Shown here: positions 14,303-22,704 of the stretch, in pieces
Position numbering within the stretch: position 1 is the first letter of the stretch
Layout of the letters: each line of letters opens with the position of its first letter
Source of the DNA: JAQGMJ01 sp036271855
GTDB taxonomy: Bacteria > Pseudomonadota > Gammaproteobacteria > Burkholderiales > JAEUOS01
DNA length: 24,529 nucleotides
Direction of reading: 5' to 3'
Assembly: GCA_036271855.1 (NCBI GenBank)
Contig: DATAZV010000007.1
Span: forward strand, 1-24,529
Notes under the pieces: generated by a model
What the model saw: the letters and a program-made list of their open reading frames with translations, nothing else
Told to the model about the DNA's origin: nothing
Databases searched by the model: none
Program-made: the position numbers and the translations under genes

Positions 14303-16585
14303 ATGCCCAAGATCAGTGAAATGAAAGGTGAGGTATTCGACGGCAAGAAGCACGGTTACGTGCCGCCGAAGAAGCTGAAGATATCGCCCAAGCTCAAGCT
14401 GCACACCAAGAAGGTGAAGGACATCGATCCCATCACCTTCGAAGTGGTGCGCCACGCGCTGTGGCACGTGAATGAAGAGCACGGCGCCACCATCCAGCGC
14501 CTGTCCGGCTCGCCGGTGGCGATGTATGCGCTGGACCTGAACCCGTCCATCCTCACCGAAGATGGGGAGTTCCTCTACTTCGGCCCCTACATGCAGTACA
14601 TGTCGGGCGTCACCGACACCCAGGTGAAGTGGATCCTCGAATACCGCAGCGACAATCCCGGCATCAAGGACGGCGACATGTTCCTCGCCAACGACCCCTG
14701 GGTCGGTGCCGCGCACCAGCAGGACGTGATGCTGATCTGCCCGGTGTTCTGGAAGGGCGAGCTGTTCTGCTGGACCACCAACTGCCTGCACCAGTACGAC
14801 ATCGGCGGCACCACGCCGTCCTCCTTCTGTCCCTCCGCCAAGGACGCGTTCGACGAAGGCATCTGCATTCCGCCGATCAAGATTGTCGAGAACAACGTGA
14901 TCCGCCGAGACCTGGAGGAGATGTACCTGCGCTCCTCGCGCAAGCCCGACGCCGTGGCGCTGGACTTCCGCGCCCAGCTCGCCGGCAATTTCACCGCGAA
15001 GGAGCGCATCCTCACGCTGATCGCCAAGTACGGCCCGGAAGTGGTCAAGGGCGTGATGACCCGCGTGATCGACAACTCCGAAAAGGCCTTTCTGGCCAAG
15101 ATGAAGCGCCTGCCCGACGGCGTCTGGCGCGACCGCACTTACGTCGAGTGCTGCCGCCCCGGCGATCGCGGCACCTACAAGGTGTGCCTGACCTTGCGCA
15201 AGGAAGGCAACAAGCTGATCTTCGAGAACGACGGCAGCGCGGGGCAGGATGGCGCAATGAACGCCACCTACTCCGGCTGGCGCGGCGCCATCATGGTGGC
15301 GCTGAATCAGCTGATGTGCTGGGAGCAGTATTTTTGCGTCGCCGGGGCGCTGCGCCACGTCGAGTTCGATCCCTCGCCAGGAACGTTTAACTGTGCCGAT
15401 TTTCCGGCTTCGGTTTCGACCGCGCCGACGCAGTCGATGGAGATTTCGTATTACCCGGCCTACAACGTGCTGTCGAAAATGATCTACACCGACCCGCAGA
15501 TGCGCGGCGACATCATGTGCATCGGCGGCACCAGCCAGTGGCCGGGCACGCTGTTTCGCGGCATCAACCAGTGGGGCGACTATTACGGTTACCTGCTGGT
15601 GGATCCGATCGGTGGGGCTATCGGCGCCTTCTCCAACGGCGACGGCATCAACACCGGCGGCCAGTCGCGCACGCCGATCTGCCGCCTGCCCAACGTCGAG
15701 CACACCGAGCAGGATTTCCCGGTACTGTTTCTCTACCGCAAGGAAGTGCTGGACTCGGGCGGTGCCGGCAAGTGGCGCGGCGGCGTGTCGGCGGAGTCCT
15801 GCTTCATTCCGCACCGCACCGCCTCGATCAACCAGGACACGCTTTCGTCCGGCAACGCCATTCCCACTTCCACCGGCATGATGGGCGGCTATCCCGCCTC
15901 GGTGAATGTCTACAAGTTCAAGCGCGATACCGACATCAAGGCGCGCATGGACCGCCAGCAGATGGTCGGCGACATCGCCGAGGTGAAGGGCACCGACGAA
16001 GTGCTGGGCTTGCGCCAGCAGGGATTCACCCAGATGCCGCAAGACGTTTACGCGGTGATCTGGACCGGCGCCGGCGGTTTCGGCGACCCCTTCGAGCGCG
16101 ATGCCGAACGGGTGCAGGCCGACTGGGACAACCGCGTGGTCTCGCGCGAGGCGGCCGATGCCATCTATGGCGTGGTGCTTTCGGAAAAGGGCGAACTCGA
16201 TGCGGATGCCACCGCCAAGCTGCGCGCCAAGCGCCGCCTGGCACGGGTGCGCAATGACGGCTCGGTGAAAAAGCTCACCGGCGCGGTGATGGCCAGGCCG
16301 ACCGAAAACCTGAACCTGCGCAAGGTCAACGGTGGTGTGCACGCCTGCTGCGCCAAGTGCGATGCCGATCTCGGTTCCGCGCGCGAGAATTACAAGGACC
16401 ACTGCATTCTTGAGGAGCAGGACATCGGCGTGGCCAACCGCAACATCGGCGACTACAAGCGCTATATCGACGCGCGGCCGGTGTGGCGGCAGTTCTTTTG
16501 CCCGGGCTGCGGTGCGCTGATCGAAAACGAGATTGCGCGTGAAGGCGAAGAGGTATTGCGCGATATCGAGATAAGCGCCAAATAA
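14303..16585 (+). CDS. HyuB/acetone-carboxylase alpha-type subunit with fused gamma-like C-terminal domain
   Basis: Catalytic partner of the preceding HyuA protein, 760 residues. Residues about 40-640 are a HyuB domain close to the acetone carboxylase alpha subunit: DPITFEVVRHALWHVNEEHG, SGSPVA, GDMFLANDPWVGAAHQQD and LHQYDIGG. His138, Asp141 and His163 are spaced like metal ligands I recall for the Mn site of acetone carboxylase. Residues about 675-745 carry CCAKC (682-686), then PVWRQFFCPGCGALIENE with Cys733 and Cys736. This matches the zinc-binding end of the separate acetone carboxylase gamma subunit (consensus W-x-x-x-x-x-FCPxCG). The gene therefore looks like an alpha-gamma fusion. Ketone carboxylation is my preferred reaction; the actual substrate is unknown. 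An AAAGGAAA lies before the ATG. Confidence 0.87.
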   Translation: MPKISEMKGEVFDGKKHGYVPPKKLKISPKLKLHTKKVKDIDPITFEVVRHALWHVNEEHGATIQRLSGSPVAMYALDLNPSILTEDGEFLYFGPYMQYMSGVTDTQVKWILEYRSDNPGIKDGDMFLANDPWVGAAHQQDVMLICPVFWKGELFCWTTNCLHQYDIGGTTPSSFCPSAKDAFDEGICIPPIKIVENNVIRRDLEEMYLRSSRKPDAVALDFRAQLAGNFTAKERILTLIAKYGPEVVKGVMTRVIDNSEKAFLAKMKRLPDGVWRDRTYVECCRPGDRGTYKVCLTLRKEGNKLIFENDGSAGQDGAMNATYSGWRGAIMVALNQLMCWEQYFCVAGALRHVEFDPSPGTFNCADFPASVSTAPTQSMEISYYPAYNVLSKMIYTDPQMRGDIMCIGGTSQWPGTLFRGINQWGDYYGYLLVDPIGGAIGAFSNGDGINTGGQSRTPICRLPNVEHTEQDFPVLFLYRKEVLDSGGAGKWRGGVSAESCFIPHRTASINQDTLSSGNAIPTSTGMMGGYPASVNVYKFKRDTDIKARMDRQQMVGDIAEVKGTDEVLGLRQQGFTQMPQDVYAVIWTGAGGFGDPFERDAERVQADWDNRVVSREAADAIYGVVLSEKGELDADATAKLRAKRRLARVRNDGSVKKLTGAVMARPTENLNLRKVNGGVHACCAKCDADLGSARENYKDHCILEEQDIGVANRNIGDYKRYIDARPVWRQFFCPGCGALIENEIAREGEEVLRDIEISAK

Positions 16586-16592
16586 GCGGATT

Positions 16593-16625
16593 GCCGACCC
16601 GGGGGCTTGGTTCCCCCGGGTCGGC
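16593..16625. terminator. Strong stem-loop after the hyuAB-like genes
   Basis: A perfect 13-base-pair stem is formed by 16593-16605 and 16613-16625 (ends GCCGACCC and GGGTCGGC) around a seven-base loop, eight bases after the hyuB stop. No U tract follows. It may be a Rho-dependent or partial stop, or a 3' mRNA stabiliser that sets the ratio of the carboxylase to the downstream NIPSNAP and SDR genes. Confidence 0.6.
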
Positions 16626-16731
16626 GGCGTATCATCGGCAGCCGACGTCTCCCTGCCCGCTGGATGCCGGGACGCGAGTGCTGCTTTTAATCAAGCCCCA
16701 GACCCGAAGCGAATCTACCGGAGGAACAAGA

Positions 16732-17058
16732 ATGCTCTACGAAATGCGCGTTTACTACTGCCTTCCCGGCCGCCTGCCGGCGCTGAACAAGCGCTTTTCC
16801 GAAGTCACCCTGAAAATGTGGGAAAAGCACGGCATCCGCCAGGTCGGCTTTTTCACCGACTATATCGGCGACAACAACCAGAAGCTCACCTATTTCCTGG
16901 CGTGGGAAAGCCTGGAAGAACGCCAGACCAAGTGGAATGCCTTCCAGGCCGATCCGGATTGGGTCAAGGCGCGCGCCGCATCCGAGGCCGACGGCCCCAT
17001 CGTCGCCCACTCGGCCAATTCGATCCTCACGCCGACGGCGTATTCCCAACTGAAGTAG
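16732..17058 (+). CDS. NIPSNAP-family small protein
   Basis: A 108-residue single-domain protein of the NIPSNAP type, a ferredoxin-like alpha+beta fold related to dimeric alpha/beta-barrel proteins. The typical start MLYEMRVYYCLPGRLPALNKRF is present, then LKMWEKHGIRQVGFFTDYIG, TYFLAWESLEERQTKWNAFQ and ADPDWVKARAASE. The biochemical role of the family in bacteria is unknown; members are common beside catabolic dehydrogenases and monooxygenases. I chose ATG 16732 because GGAGGAAC stands directly before it; the longer open frame to 16591 runs through the stem-loop. The SDR gene begins nine bases after its stop, so the two are one unit. Confidence 0.88.
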   Translation: MLYEMRVYYCLPGRLPALNKRFSEVTLKMWEKHGIRQVGFFTDYIGDNNQKLTYFLAWESLEERQTKWNAFQADPDWVKARAASEADGPIVAHSANSILTPTAYSQLK

Positions 17059-17067
17059 GAGCGGTAA

Positions 17068-17814
17068 ATGAGCAAAGTCATGATCGTCACCGGCGCCAGC
17101 CGAGGCATAGGCGCGGCGATTGCCAAGCGCGCGGCCAAAGAGGGTTACGCGGTGGCGGTGAATTACGCCAACAGCAAGGCGGAGGCCGACAAGGTGGTGG
17201 CCGCGATTACCAGCGCCGGCGGCAAGGCGGTGGCGATCCAGGCCGACGTGAGCAAGGAAGCCGAAGTGGTGCGCCTGTTCAAGGAAGTCGACGAAAAGCT
17301 CGGCCGCGTCGATGCTCTGGTCAACAACGCCGGCGTGGTGATCCGCCAGTGCCGCGCGGACGAGATGCCCGCCGACCTGCTGCAGGAGATTTTCGCCGCC
17401 AACGTGTTCAACGTGTTCTATTGCACCCGCGAGGCGCTCAAGCGCATGTCCACCAAACATGGCGGCAAGGGCGGGGCGATCATCCAGATGTCGTCTGCCG
17501 CGGCGCGCCACGGCGGCCTGCCGGAAGAATCGCATTACGCCGCTTCCAAGGGCGCGCTCGACAGCATGGTGGTGGCCCTGGCCAAGGAAGTCGGCACCGA
17601 GGGCGTGCGCGTCATCGGCGTACGCCCGGGGCTGATCACCACAACAATCCACAACGCCCACGGCGGCCAGGCCCTGCTCGACAAGGCCGGGCCGACGGTA
17701 CCGATCGGCCGCGCCGGCCGCCCGGAAGAAGTGGCCGAGGCGGTGGTATGGCTGACCACCGATGCAGCCTCCTACATCCACGGCACCATGATCGATGTTT
17801 CCGGCGGCCGTTAG
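17068..17814 (+). CDS. Short-chain dehydrogenase/reductase (classical SDR)
   Basis: NAD(P)-dependent oxidoreductase of 248 residues, one Rossmann domain. The nucleotide motif is TGASRGIG (8-15), the structural motif is NNAG (86-89), and the catalytic residues are Ser142 or Ser143, Tyr157 and Lys161 (YAASK). The PG motif is VRPGLITTTIH, and the typical end is SYIHGTMIDVSGGR. Alanine and Asn in VAVNYANS after beta-2, with no acidic residue, suggest NADP(H) use, though this is uncertain. It resembles FabG and sugar or cyclic-alcohol dehydrogenases, so substrate cannot be fixed. Its place behind HyuAB suggests interconversion of an alcohol and the ketone that HyuAB may carboxylate. Confidence 0.93.
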   Translation: MSKVMIVTGASRGIGAAIAKRAAKEGYAVAVNYANSKAEADKVVAAITSAGGKAVAIQADVSKEAEVVRLFKEVDEKLGRVDALVNNAGVVIRQCRADEMPADLLQEIFAANVFNVFYCTREALKRMSTKHGGKGGAIIQMSSAAARHGGLPEESHYAASKGALDSMVVALAKEVGTEGVRVIGVRPGLITTTIHNAHGGQALLDKAGPTVPIGRAGRPEEVAEAVVWLTTDAASYIHGTMIDVSGGR

Positions 17815-17844
17815 GCCCGGACAAGCGCAGACAAACGCCGGTTT

Positions 17845-17875
17845 CGCGCCGCCCCAGGGCGGCGCGGGCGTTTTT
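17845..17875 (+). terminator. Intrinsic terminator after the SDR gene
   Basis: CGCGCCGCCC (17845-17854) pairs with GGGCGGCGCG (17857-17866) in a ten-base-pair GC stem, with a very tight loop, followed by GGCG and five T. It ends the hyuAB-NIPSNAP-SDR unit. The gap onward to 17956 holds the palindrome AACGCGTT at 17882-17889 and presumably the promoter of the next operon. Confidence 0.75.
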
Positions 17876-17956
17876 GGCGGCAACGCGTTACGATAGCATT
17901 TAAGGCCGCTCTCCCGGTGCAAGGGGCGCGGCATATAAAGCCCAAGGAGACAGCGT

Positions 17957-18823
17957 TTGAAAGCGCCCGCATTTGACTATGCCAGGCCCGCCAGCCTGGC
18001 CGAGGTGTTCGACCTGCTGGAGCAGCATGGGGACGAGGCCAAGCTGCTGGCCGGCGGCCAGACCCTGATGGCGACGCTCAACATGCGCCTGTCGCAGCCC
18101 GGCATCCTGATCGACATCACCGGATTGAACGAGCCGGCGCTGACGGGCATCCGCAGCGACGGCGGGCTGCTGAGCATAGGCGCGCTGGTCAGGCACCGCG
18201 AAATCGAGCGCTCGGAGGCGGTGGCCGCGCAGGTGCCGCTGCTGGCGCAGGCGGTGCCGCACGTGGCGCACATCGCGATCCGCAATGCCGGCACCTTCGG
18301 CGGCAGCGTGGCCTTTGCCGATCCGGCGGCCGAATATCCGGCCTGCCTGGTGGCCCTGGATGCGACCATTGTGCTGGTGTCGCGCGCGGGTGAGCGCAAG
18401 GTGGCGGCGCGGGATTTTTTCAAGGCCCTGTACGAGACTGAGCTACGGCCAAGCGAGCTGGTGGCGCGCGGTGAAATCGCGGTGCAAAAGCCTGGTTACC
18501 GCTCGGTGTTCATGGAACTGGCGCGGCGCCATGGCGACTACGCGATTGTCGGCATCGCGGCGCACGGCAAGGTGGCGGGCGGCGTGCTGAGCGACGTCAG
18601 CCTGGCTTACCTGGGTGTAGGCGGCATTCCGGTGCTGGCGCGCCAGGCGATGGCGGCACTCGAAGGCCAGGCCTATTCCACAGACCTGGTCGGCGCGGCG
18701 CAACGCGCGCTGGCCGGCGACCTTGACCCGGCGGCCGACCTTTACTCGTCGGGTGCCACCAAAATGCATCTGGCGCGCGTGCTTACCGGCCGCGCGCTGG
18801 CGGCCTTGGCGGAGGGCGCGTGA
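17957..18823 (+). CDS. Molybdenum hydroxylase FAD subunit 2 (CoxM-like)
   Basis: FAD-binding subunit of the second Mo hydroxylase, 288 residues. The N-terminal MKAPAFDYARPASLAEVFDLL and AGGQTLMATLNMRL motifs are typical, and the second FAD motif is RNAGTFGGSVAFADPAAEYPA at about 112-132; the C-terminal domain ends with ATKMHLARVLTGRAL. The start is TTG 17957, with AAGGAGA at 17944-17950 at a proper distance; no ATG fits. This is the first gene of an M-S-L operon, the reverse of the order in the first set. Its stop overlaps the start of the S gene. Confidence 0.93.
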   Translation: MKAPAFDYARPASLAEVFDLLEQHGDEAKLLAGGQTLMATLNMRLSQPGILIDITGLNEPALTGIRSDGGLLSIGALVRHREIERSEAVAAQVPLLAQAVPHVAHIAIRNAGTFGGSVAFADPAAEYPACLVALDATIVLVSRAGERKVAARDFFKALYETELRPSELVARGEIAVQKPGYRSVFMELARRHGDYAIVGIAAHGKVAGGVLSDVSLAYLGVGGIPVLARQAMAALEGQAYSTDLVGAAQRALAGDLDPAADLYSSGATKMHLARVLTGRALAALAEGA

Positions 18824-19335
18824 TGAGCGGGAAAAGGCAGACGGCCATCACCGTCAACGGCGTCACCGAGAACCGCGCGGTCGAGCCGCGCATGCACCTG
18901 ATCGATTACCTGCGCGAGGAATGCGGCCTCACCGGCGCGCATGCCGGCTGCGAGCATGGCGTGTGCGGCGCCTGCACGGTGCGGGTGGACGGCGACATCG
19001 TGCGCGGCTGCCTGACGCTGGCGGTGGCGACCGACGGGCGGCGGGTGGATACCATCGAGGGCCTGTCGGATAGCGGCGAGATCGCCGACCTGCAACAGGC
19101 TTTCCACGAACACAATGCCCTGCAATGCGGCTTCTGTACACCGGGCATGCTGATGGCGGCGCAGGATCTCGTCCGCGAGATGCCCGACGCGAGCCGCGAG
19201 GAGATCCGCGAATACATCAGCGGCAACTATTGCCGCTGTACCGGCTACCAGGCCATCGTCGATGCGATCGAGGCCGTGCTGAAGGCGCGCAAGGCGAAAG
19301 GTGCCGCCCCGCAAGCGCTCAAGGTGGTCAAATGA
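18823..19335 (+). CDS. Molybdenum hydroxylase 2Fe-2S subunit 2 (CoxS-like)
   Basis: Iron-sulfur subunit of the second set, 170 residues. Cys43, Cys48, Cys51 and Cys63 (GCEHGVCGAC, then C) bind the plant-type cluster; Cys102, Cys105, Cys137 and Cys139 (CGFCTPGM, YCRCTGY) bind the second. All eight are present. The C-terminus is about 13 residues longer than in set 1, with a basic helix. I chose ATG 18823, which overlaps the M stop as TGATG and has GGAGG twelve bases upstream; GTG 18820 is an alternative. The end overlaps the L gene as ATGA. The overlaps at both ends indicate translational coupling of M, S and L. Confidence 0.95.
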   Translation: MSGKRQTAITVNGVTENRAVEPRMHLIDYLREECGLTGAHAGCEHGVCGACTVRVDGDIVRGCLTLAVATDGRRVDTIEGLSDSGEIADLQQAFHEHNALQCGFCTPGMLMAAQDLVREMPDASREEIREYISGNYCRCTGYQAIVDAIEAVLKARKAKGAAPQALKVVK

Positions 19336-21725
19336 ACGCCCGCGCCGAACTTCCTGTTTCCGCGCCCGGTACAAAAACCGACACCGGCTACATCGGCAAG
19401 AGCATTCCGCGCGCCAATGCGAAGCGCTTGCTGCAGGGGCGCGGCGCCTATACCGATGACCTGCGCTTTCCGCGCCTGGCCCACGTCGTGTTCTTCCGCA
19501 GCCCGCATGCGCACGCGCGCATTGTCAGCCTCGACCTGTCGAAGGCGCGGCAATCGCCCGGCGTCATCGCCACCTTCGACGGCCGCGCAATTGCCGAGTA
19601 CTGCACGCCGTGGGTGGCGGTGCTTTCGCACCTCAAGGGCTTGAAGTCGCCCGCCCAATACGCGGTCGCCATCGAGCGCGCCTGCTGGCAGGGCGAGGCG
19701 GTGGCGGCGATCATTGCCGAGACCCGCGCGCAGGCGGAAGACGCGCTGCAATTGATCGAGGTGGAGTGGGAGGAACTGCCGGCGTTGACCGATATGGAAC
19801 TGGCGCTGGACCCGGCCACACCGGTGATCCATCCGGACCTGGGCGACAACCTCTGCTTTCACCGCGACTTCACCACCGAAGGCGTGGACGATGCCTTCGC
19901 GCATGCCGACGTGGTGGTCGAAGACACCTTCCATTTCGGCCGCCACACCGGGGTGACCCTTGAAGGCCGCACCATCGTCGCCGACTATAACCCGGCGCAG
20001 CATAGCCTCACCGTCTACCAGGGCACGCAAGCGCCGCACATGATGCAGGACATCATGTCGCGCCACCTGAACATTCCCGAGGCGAACGTGCGCGTGGTGA
20101 GCAAGGACGTGGGCGGCTCCTTCGGCATCAAGGTGCACGTGTATCCGGACGAGATGGCCACCGCGGCGATTTCGGTGATGCTCAGGCGCCCGGTGAAATT
20201 CATCGCCGACCGGCTGGAGAGTTTTCTCACCGACATCCACGCGCGCGAGCACCGCGTGCGCACTCGCCTGGCGGCGACCAAAGAGGGAAAAATTCTCGCT
20301 TTCGAGATCGACGACCTCACCGGCATCGGCCCGTATTCGGTCTACCCGCGCACCAGTGGCATCGAGGGCAACCAGGTGGTGAACCTCACCGGCGGGCCGT
20401 ATGCGCACAAGGAATATCGCGCCCGGCTCGATGTGGTGTTCACCAACAAGAACGTCACCTGCCAGTATCGCGGTGTGGGCCACCCGATCGCGGTGGCGGT
20501 GACTGAGGGTATTGTCGATCTGGCGGCGCAGAAGCTGGGCATGGACCCCGCCGAGTTCCGCCGCAGGAACCTGATTCCCGACGACGCCTATCCCTACACC
20601 TTTCCCTCGGGCCTGAAGTTCGAATTGCTGTCGCACCACCAGTGCCTGGACAAGCTGCTGGCGCTGATGGACTACGACAAACTGCGCGCGGAGCAGGCGG
20701 AGTTGCGCAAGCAGGGCGTGTATCGGGGCATTGGCCTGGCGGCGATGATCGAGGTGACCAATCCTTCGCCGGCGTTTTACGGCGTCGGCGGGGCGCGCAT
20801 CTCCGCGCAGGACGGCGCCACCCTGCGCCTGGAACCCACCGGCATGGTGACGGTGCTGGTGAGCGTTACCGAGCAGGGGCAGGGCAACGACGCGGTGTTC
20901 GCGCAGATAGCCGCTACCGTGCTGGGCATCACGATGGAGAAGGTGAAGGTGGTGACCGGCGACACCGAGGTCACGCCGTACGGCGGCGGCACCTGGGCTT
21001 CGCGCGGCGCCGGCATCGGCGGCGAGGCCGTGTTGCAGTCCGCCAAGGTGCTGAAGTCGAACATCCTCGATATCGCAGCCGCCATCCTCAGTGTGGACAA
21101 GGGCACGCTGGATATCACGGCCAACGAGGTCTACGACAAACTCACCGGCGCCACCAAGATGCCGCTGGCCGAGGTCGGCCGCGTCGGCTACTTCCGTCCC
21201 GACACCTTGCCGATGGATTTCCAGAGCGAGCTGACGGTGACGCGCCACTACACGCCGCGCGGCTACGGTTTCACGTTTACCAACGGCATCCAGGCTTCGC
21301 TGGTGGAAGTCGATCCCGACACCGGCTTTGTCAAGCTGCTCAAGCACTGGGTGGTGGAAGACTGCGGCACCATCCTCAACCCGATGCTGGTGGACGAGCA
21401 GATGCGCGGCGGTATCGTGCAAGGCATTGGTGGGGCGATGTTCGAGGAATGCCTGTACAGCGCCGACGGGCAGATGCTCAATGGCAGCATGGCCGACTAC
21501 CTGGTACCGATGGCGGGCGAGATGCCCGACATGGTGATCGCCCACGTCGAGAGCCCGACCAAGACTTCCGAACTCGGCGCCAAGGGAGCGGGGGAGGCCG
21601 GCACCGCGGGTGCACCGGCGGCGGTGATGAACGCGATCAACGATGCGATGCTGCCCCTGAACGCGCGCGTGACATCGCAGCCCTTCACGCCGGAAAAAAT
21701 ATTGCGCGCGCTGGGCAAGGTTTAA
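19332..21725 (+). CDS. Molybdenum hydroxylase large subunit 2 (CoxL-like Mo-pterin subunit)
   Basis: Catalytic subunit of the second Mo hydroxylase, 797 residues. A lead with GYIGKSIPRANAKRLLQGRGAYTDDL precedes the hammerhead domain; here RRED is replaced by RANAK. The active-site loop is QYRGVGHP (378-385), different from AYRGAGR of set 1 and from AYRCSFR of CO dehydrogenase. GGTWASRGAG follows at about 556, and the expected catalytic base is Glu755 in GAKGAGEAG. The two large subunits are therefore distinct lineages, likely with different substrates, and not a recent duplication. ATG 19332 overlaps the S stop; the longer open frame from 19125 runs inside the S gene. The epoxide-hydrolase-like gene follows 34 bases on. 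Confidence 0.93.
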   Translation: MNARAELPVSAPGTKTDTGYIGKSIPRANAKRLLQGRGAYTDDLRFPRLAHVVFFRSPHAHARIVSLDLSKARQSPGVIATFDGRAIAEYCTPWVAVLSHLKGLKSPAQYAVAIERACWQGEAVAAIIAETRAQAEDALQLIEVEWEELPALTDMELALDPATPVIHPDLGDNLCFHRDFTTEGVDDAFAHADVVVEDTFHFGRHTGVTLEGRTIVADYNPAQHSLTVYQGTQAPHMMQDIMSRHLNIPEANVRVVSKDVGGSFGIKVHVYPDEMATAAISVMLRRPVKFIADRLESFLTDIHAREHRVRTRLAATKEGKILAFEIDDLTGIGPYSVYPRTSGIEGNQVVNLTGGPYAHKEYRARLDVVFTNKNVTCQYRGVGHPIAVAVTEGIVDLAAQKLGMDPAEFRRRNLIPDDAYPYTFPSGLKFELLSHHQCLDKLLALMDYDKLRAEQAELRKQGVYRGIGLAAMIEVTNPSPAFYGVGGARISAQDGATLRLEPTGMVTVLVSVTEQGQGNDAVFAQIAATVLGITMEKVKVVTGDTEVTPYGGGTWASRGAGIGGEAVLQSAKVLKSNILDIAAAILSVDKGTLDITANEVYDKLTGATKMPLAEVGRVGYFRPDTLPMDFQSELTVTRHYTPRGYGFTFTNGIQASLVEVDPDTGFVKLLKHWVVEDCGTILNPMLVDEQMRGGIVQGIGGAMFEECLYSADGQMLNGSMADYLVPMAGEMPDMVIAHVESPTKTSELGAKGAGEAGTAGAPAAVMNAINDAMLPLNARVTSQPFTPEKILRALGKV

Positions 21726-21759
21726 ACTGGGAACAACCACACCAACGTCCTTGAACGCC

Positions 21760-22620
21760 ATGGCATTCGCAAACACCAAAGCCTCGATGATCGCCGTCGG
21801 CGACACGCAACTGCAATGCTACGAAGCCGGCAGCGGCGACCCGGTGTTGCTGATTTCCGGCTGGCCCGAATCGGCGCTGACCTGGGAGAAGGTGATCCCG
21901 CTGCTCAGTCCGCGCTACCGGGTGATCGCAGTCGAGCCGCCGGCGCTGGGCACTTCGCTGGCGACCGGGCGCTATGACATGGAAAGCATTGCCGCGCTGT
22001 TCCATGAACTCGTGAGCAAGCTGAAACTGCCGCGTTTTCATTTGGTCGGCCACGACATCGGCTGCTGGATCGGCTATACCTACGCGGCGAAATATGCCGA
22101 TACCCTGCGCGGCGCCACGCTGATGGAAGCGGCGGTGCCCGGCATCGCCCCCGGCGGCGCCTATGCCTTCACGCCGGAGCAGGCGAAAAAGACCTGGCAT
22201 TTCTTTTTTAACTGCATGCCGGAGTTACCGGAGGAGTTGGTCACCGGGCGCGAAAACCTTTATCTCGAATGGATTTTTCGCCATCGCGTCGCCCATCCCG
22301 GCGCGATTCCGCCCGAGACGGCGGCGGAGTACGTGCGACTGTATTCCCGACCTGGCGCCTTCGTCGAAGCGCTCAAGTACTACCGCACGATCTTCGAATC
22401 TGGCGCGCAAAACCGCATCCTGGCGGCCAACAAGCTGAAACCGCCGGTACTGGCCATCGGCGGGGCGCTCTGGCTGGGGGAGGCGATTGCCAATGCCATC
22501 GGCCCGCTGGCGGAGAATTTCCACATGCTGTCGATGGCCGACTGCGCGCACTTTCCGCCGGAGGAAAAGCCGGCTGAACTGGTGGCCGCGCTGGAAGCCC
22601 ATTTCGCCCGCTGCCCGTAG
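21760..22620 (+). CDS. Alpha/beta hydrolase, epoxide hydrolase/dehalogenase-like
   Basis: A 286-residue soluble alpha/beta hydrolase. Asp99 in GHDIGCW takes the nucleophile place, as in epoxide hydrolases and haloalkane or haloacetate dehalogenases, so it is not a serine esterase. His264 in DCAHFPPEE is the catalytic histidine. The usual oxyanion motif HGFPE appears as SGWPES (33-38), with Ser for His. A cap domain lies at about 130-225. I chose ATG 21760, because the family begins here; a TTG at 21751 is also in frame. It follows the second Mo hydroxylase by 34 bases without a terminator and probably belongs to that operon. It may open a ring, lactone or epoxide made by its neighbours. Confidence 0.85.
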   Translation: MAFANTKASMIAVGDTQLQCYEAGSGDPVLLISGWPESALTWEKVIPLLSPRYRVIAVEPPALGTSLATGRYDMESIAALFHELVSKLKLPRFHLVGHDIGCWIGYTYAAKYADTLRGATLMEAAVPGIAPGGAYAFTPEQAKKTWHFFFNCMPELPEELVTGRENLYLEWIFRHRVAHPGAIPPETAAEYVRLYSRPGAFVEALKYYRTIFESGAQNRILAANKLKPPVLAIGGALWLGEAIANAIGPLAENFHMLSMADCAHFPPEEKPAELVAALEAHFARCP

Positions 22621-22704
22621 AACCTCTAGAGGAGCGGCGGGCCCGGCCATCTCTGGCGCGAAGGGTGGCGGCGCGCCCATTAGCGGCTTCGCCGCCTCGT
22701 GCTT

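Noticed and set aside
12183..16585. 5-oxoprolinase or N-methylhydantoinase assignment for HyuAB
   Set aside because: Possible from the superfamily alone, but the gamma-like zinc domain and the alpha-subunit-like HyuB sequence favour the ketone-carboxylase branch; kept as an alternative only.
19125..19331. Upstream extension of the second Mo large subunit
   Set aside because: It overlaps the 2Fe-2S subunit in another frame; ATG 19332 with the ATGA overlap is the natural start.
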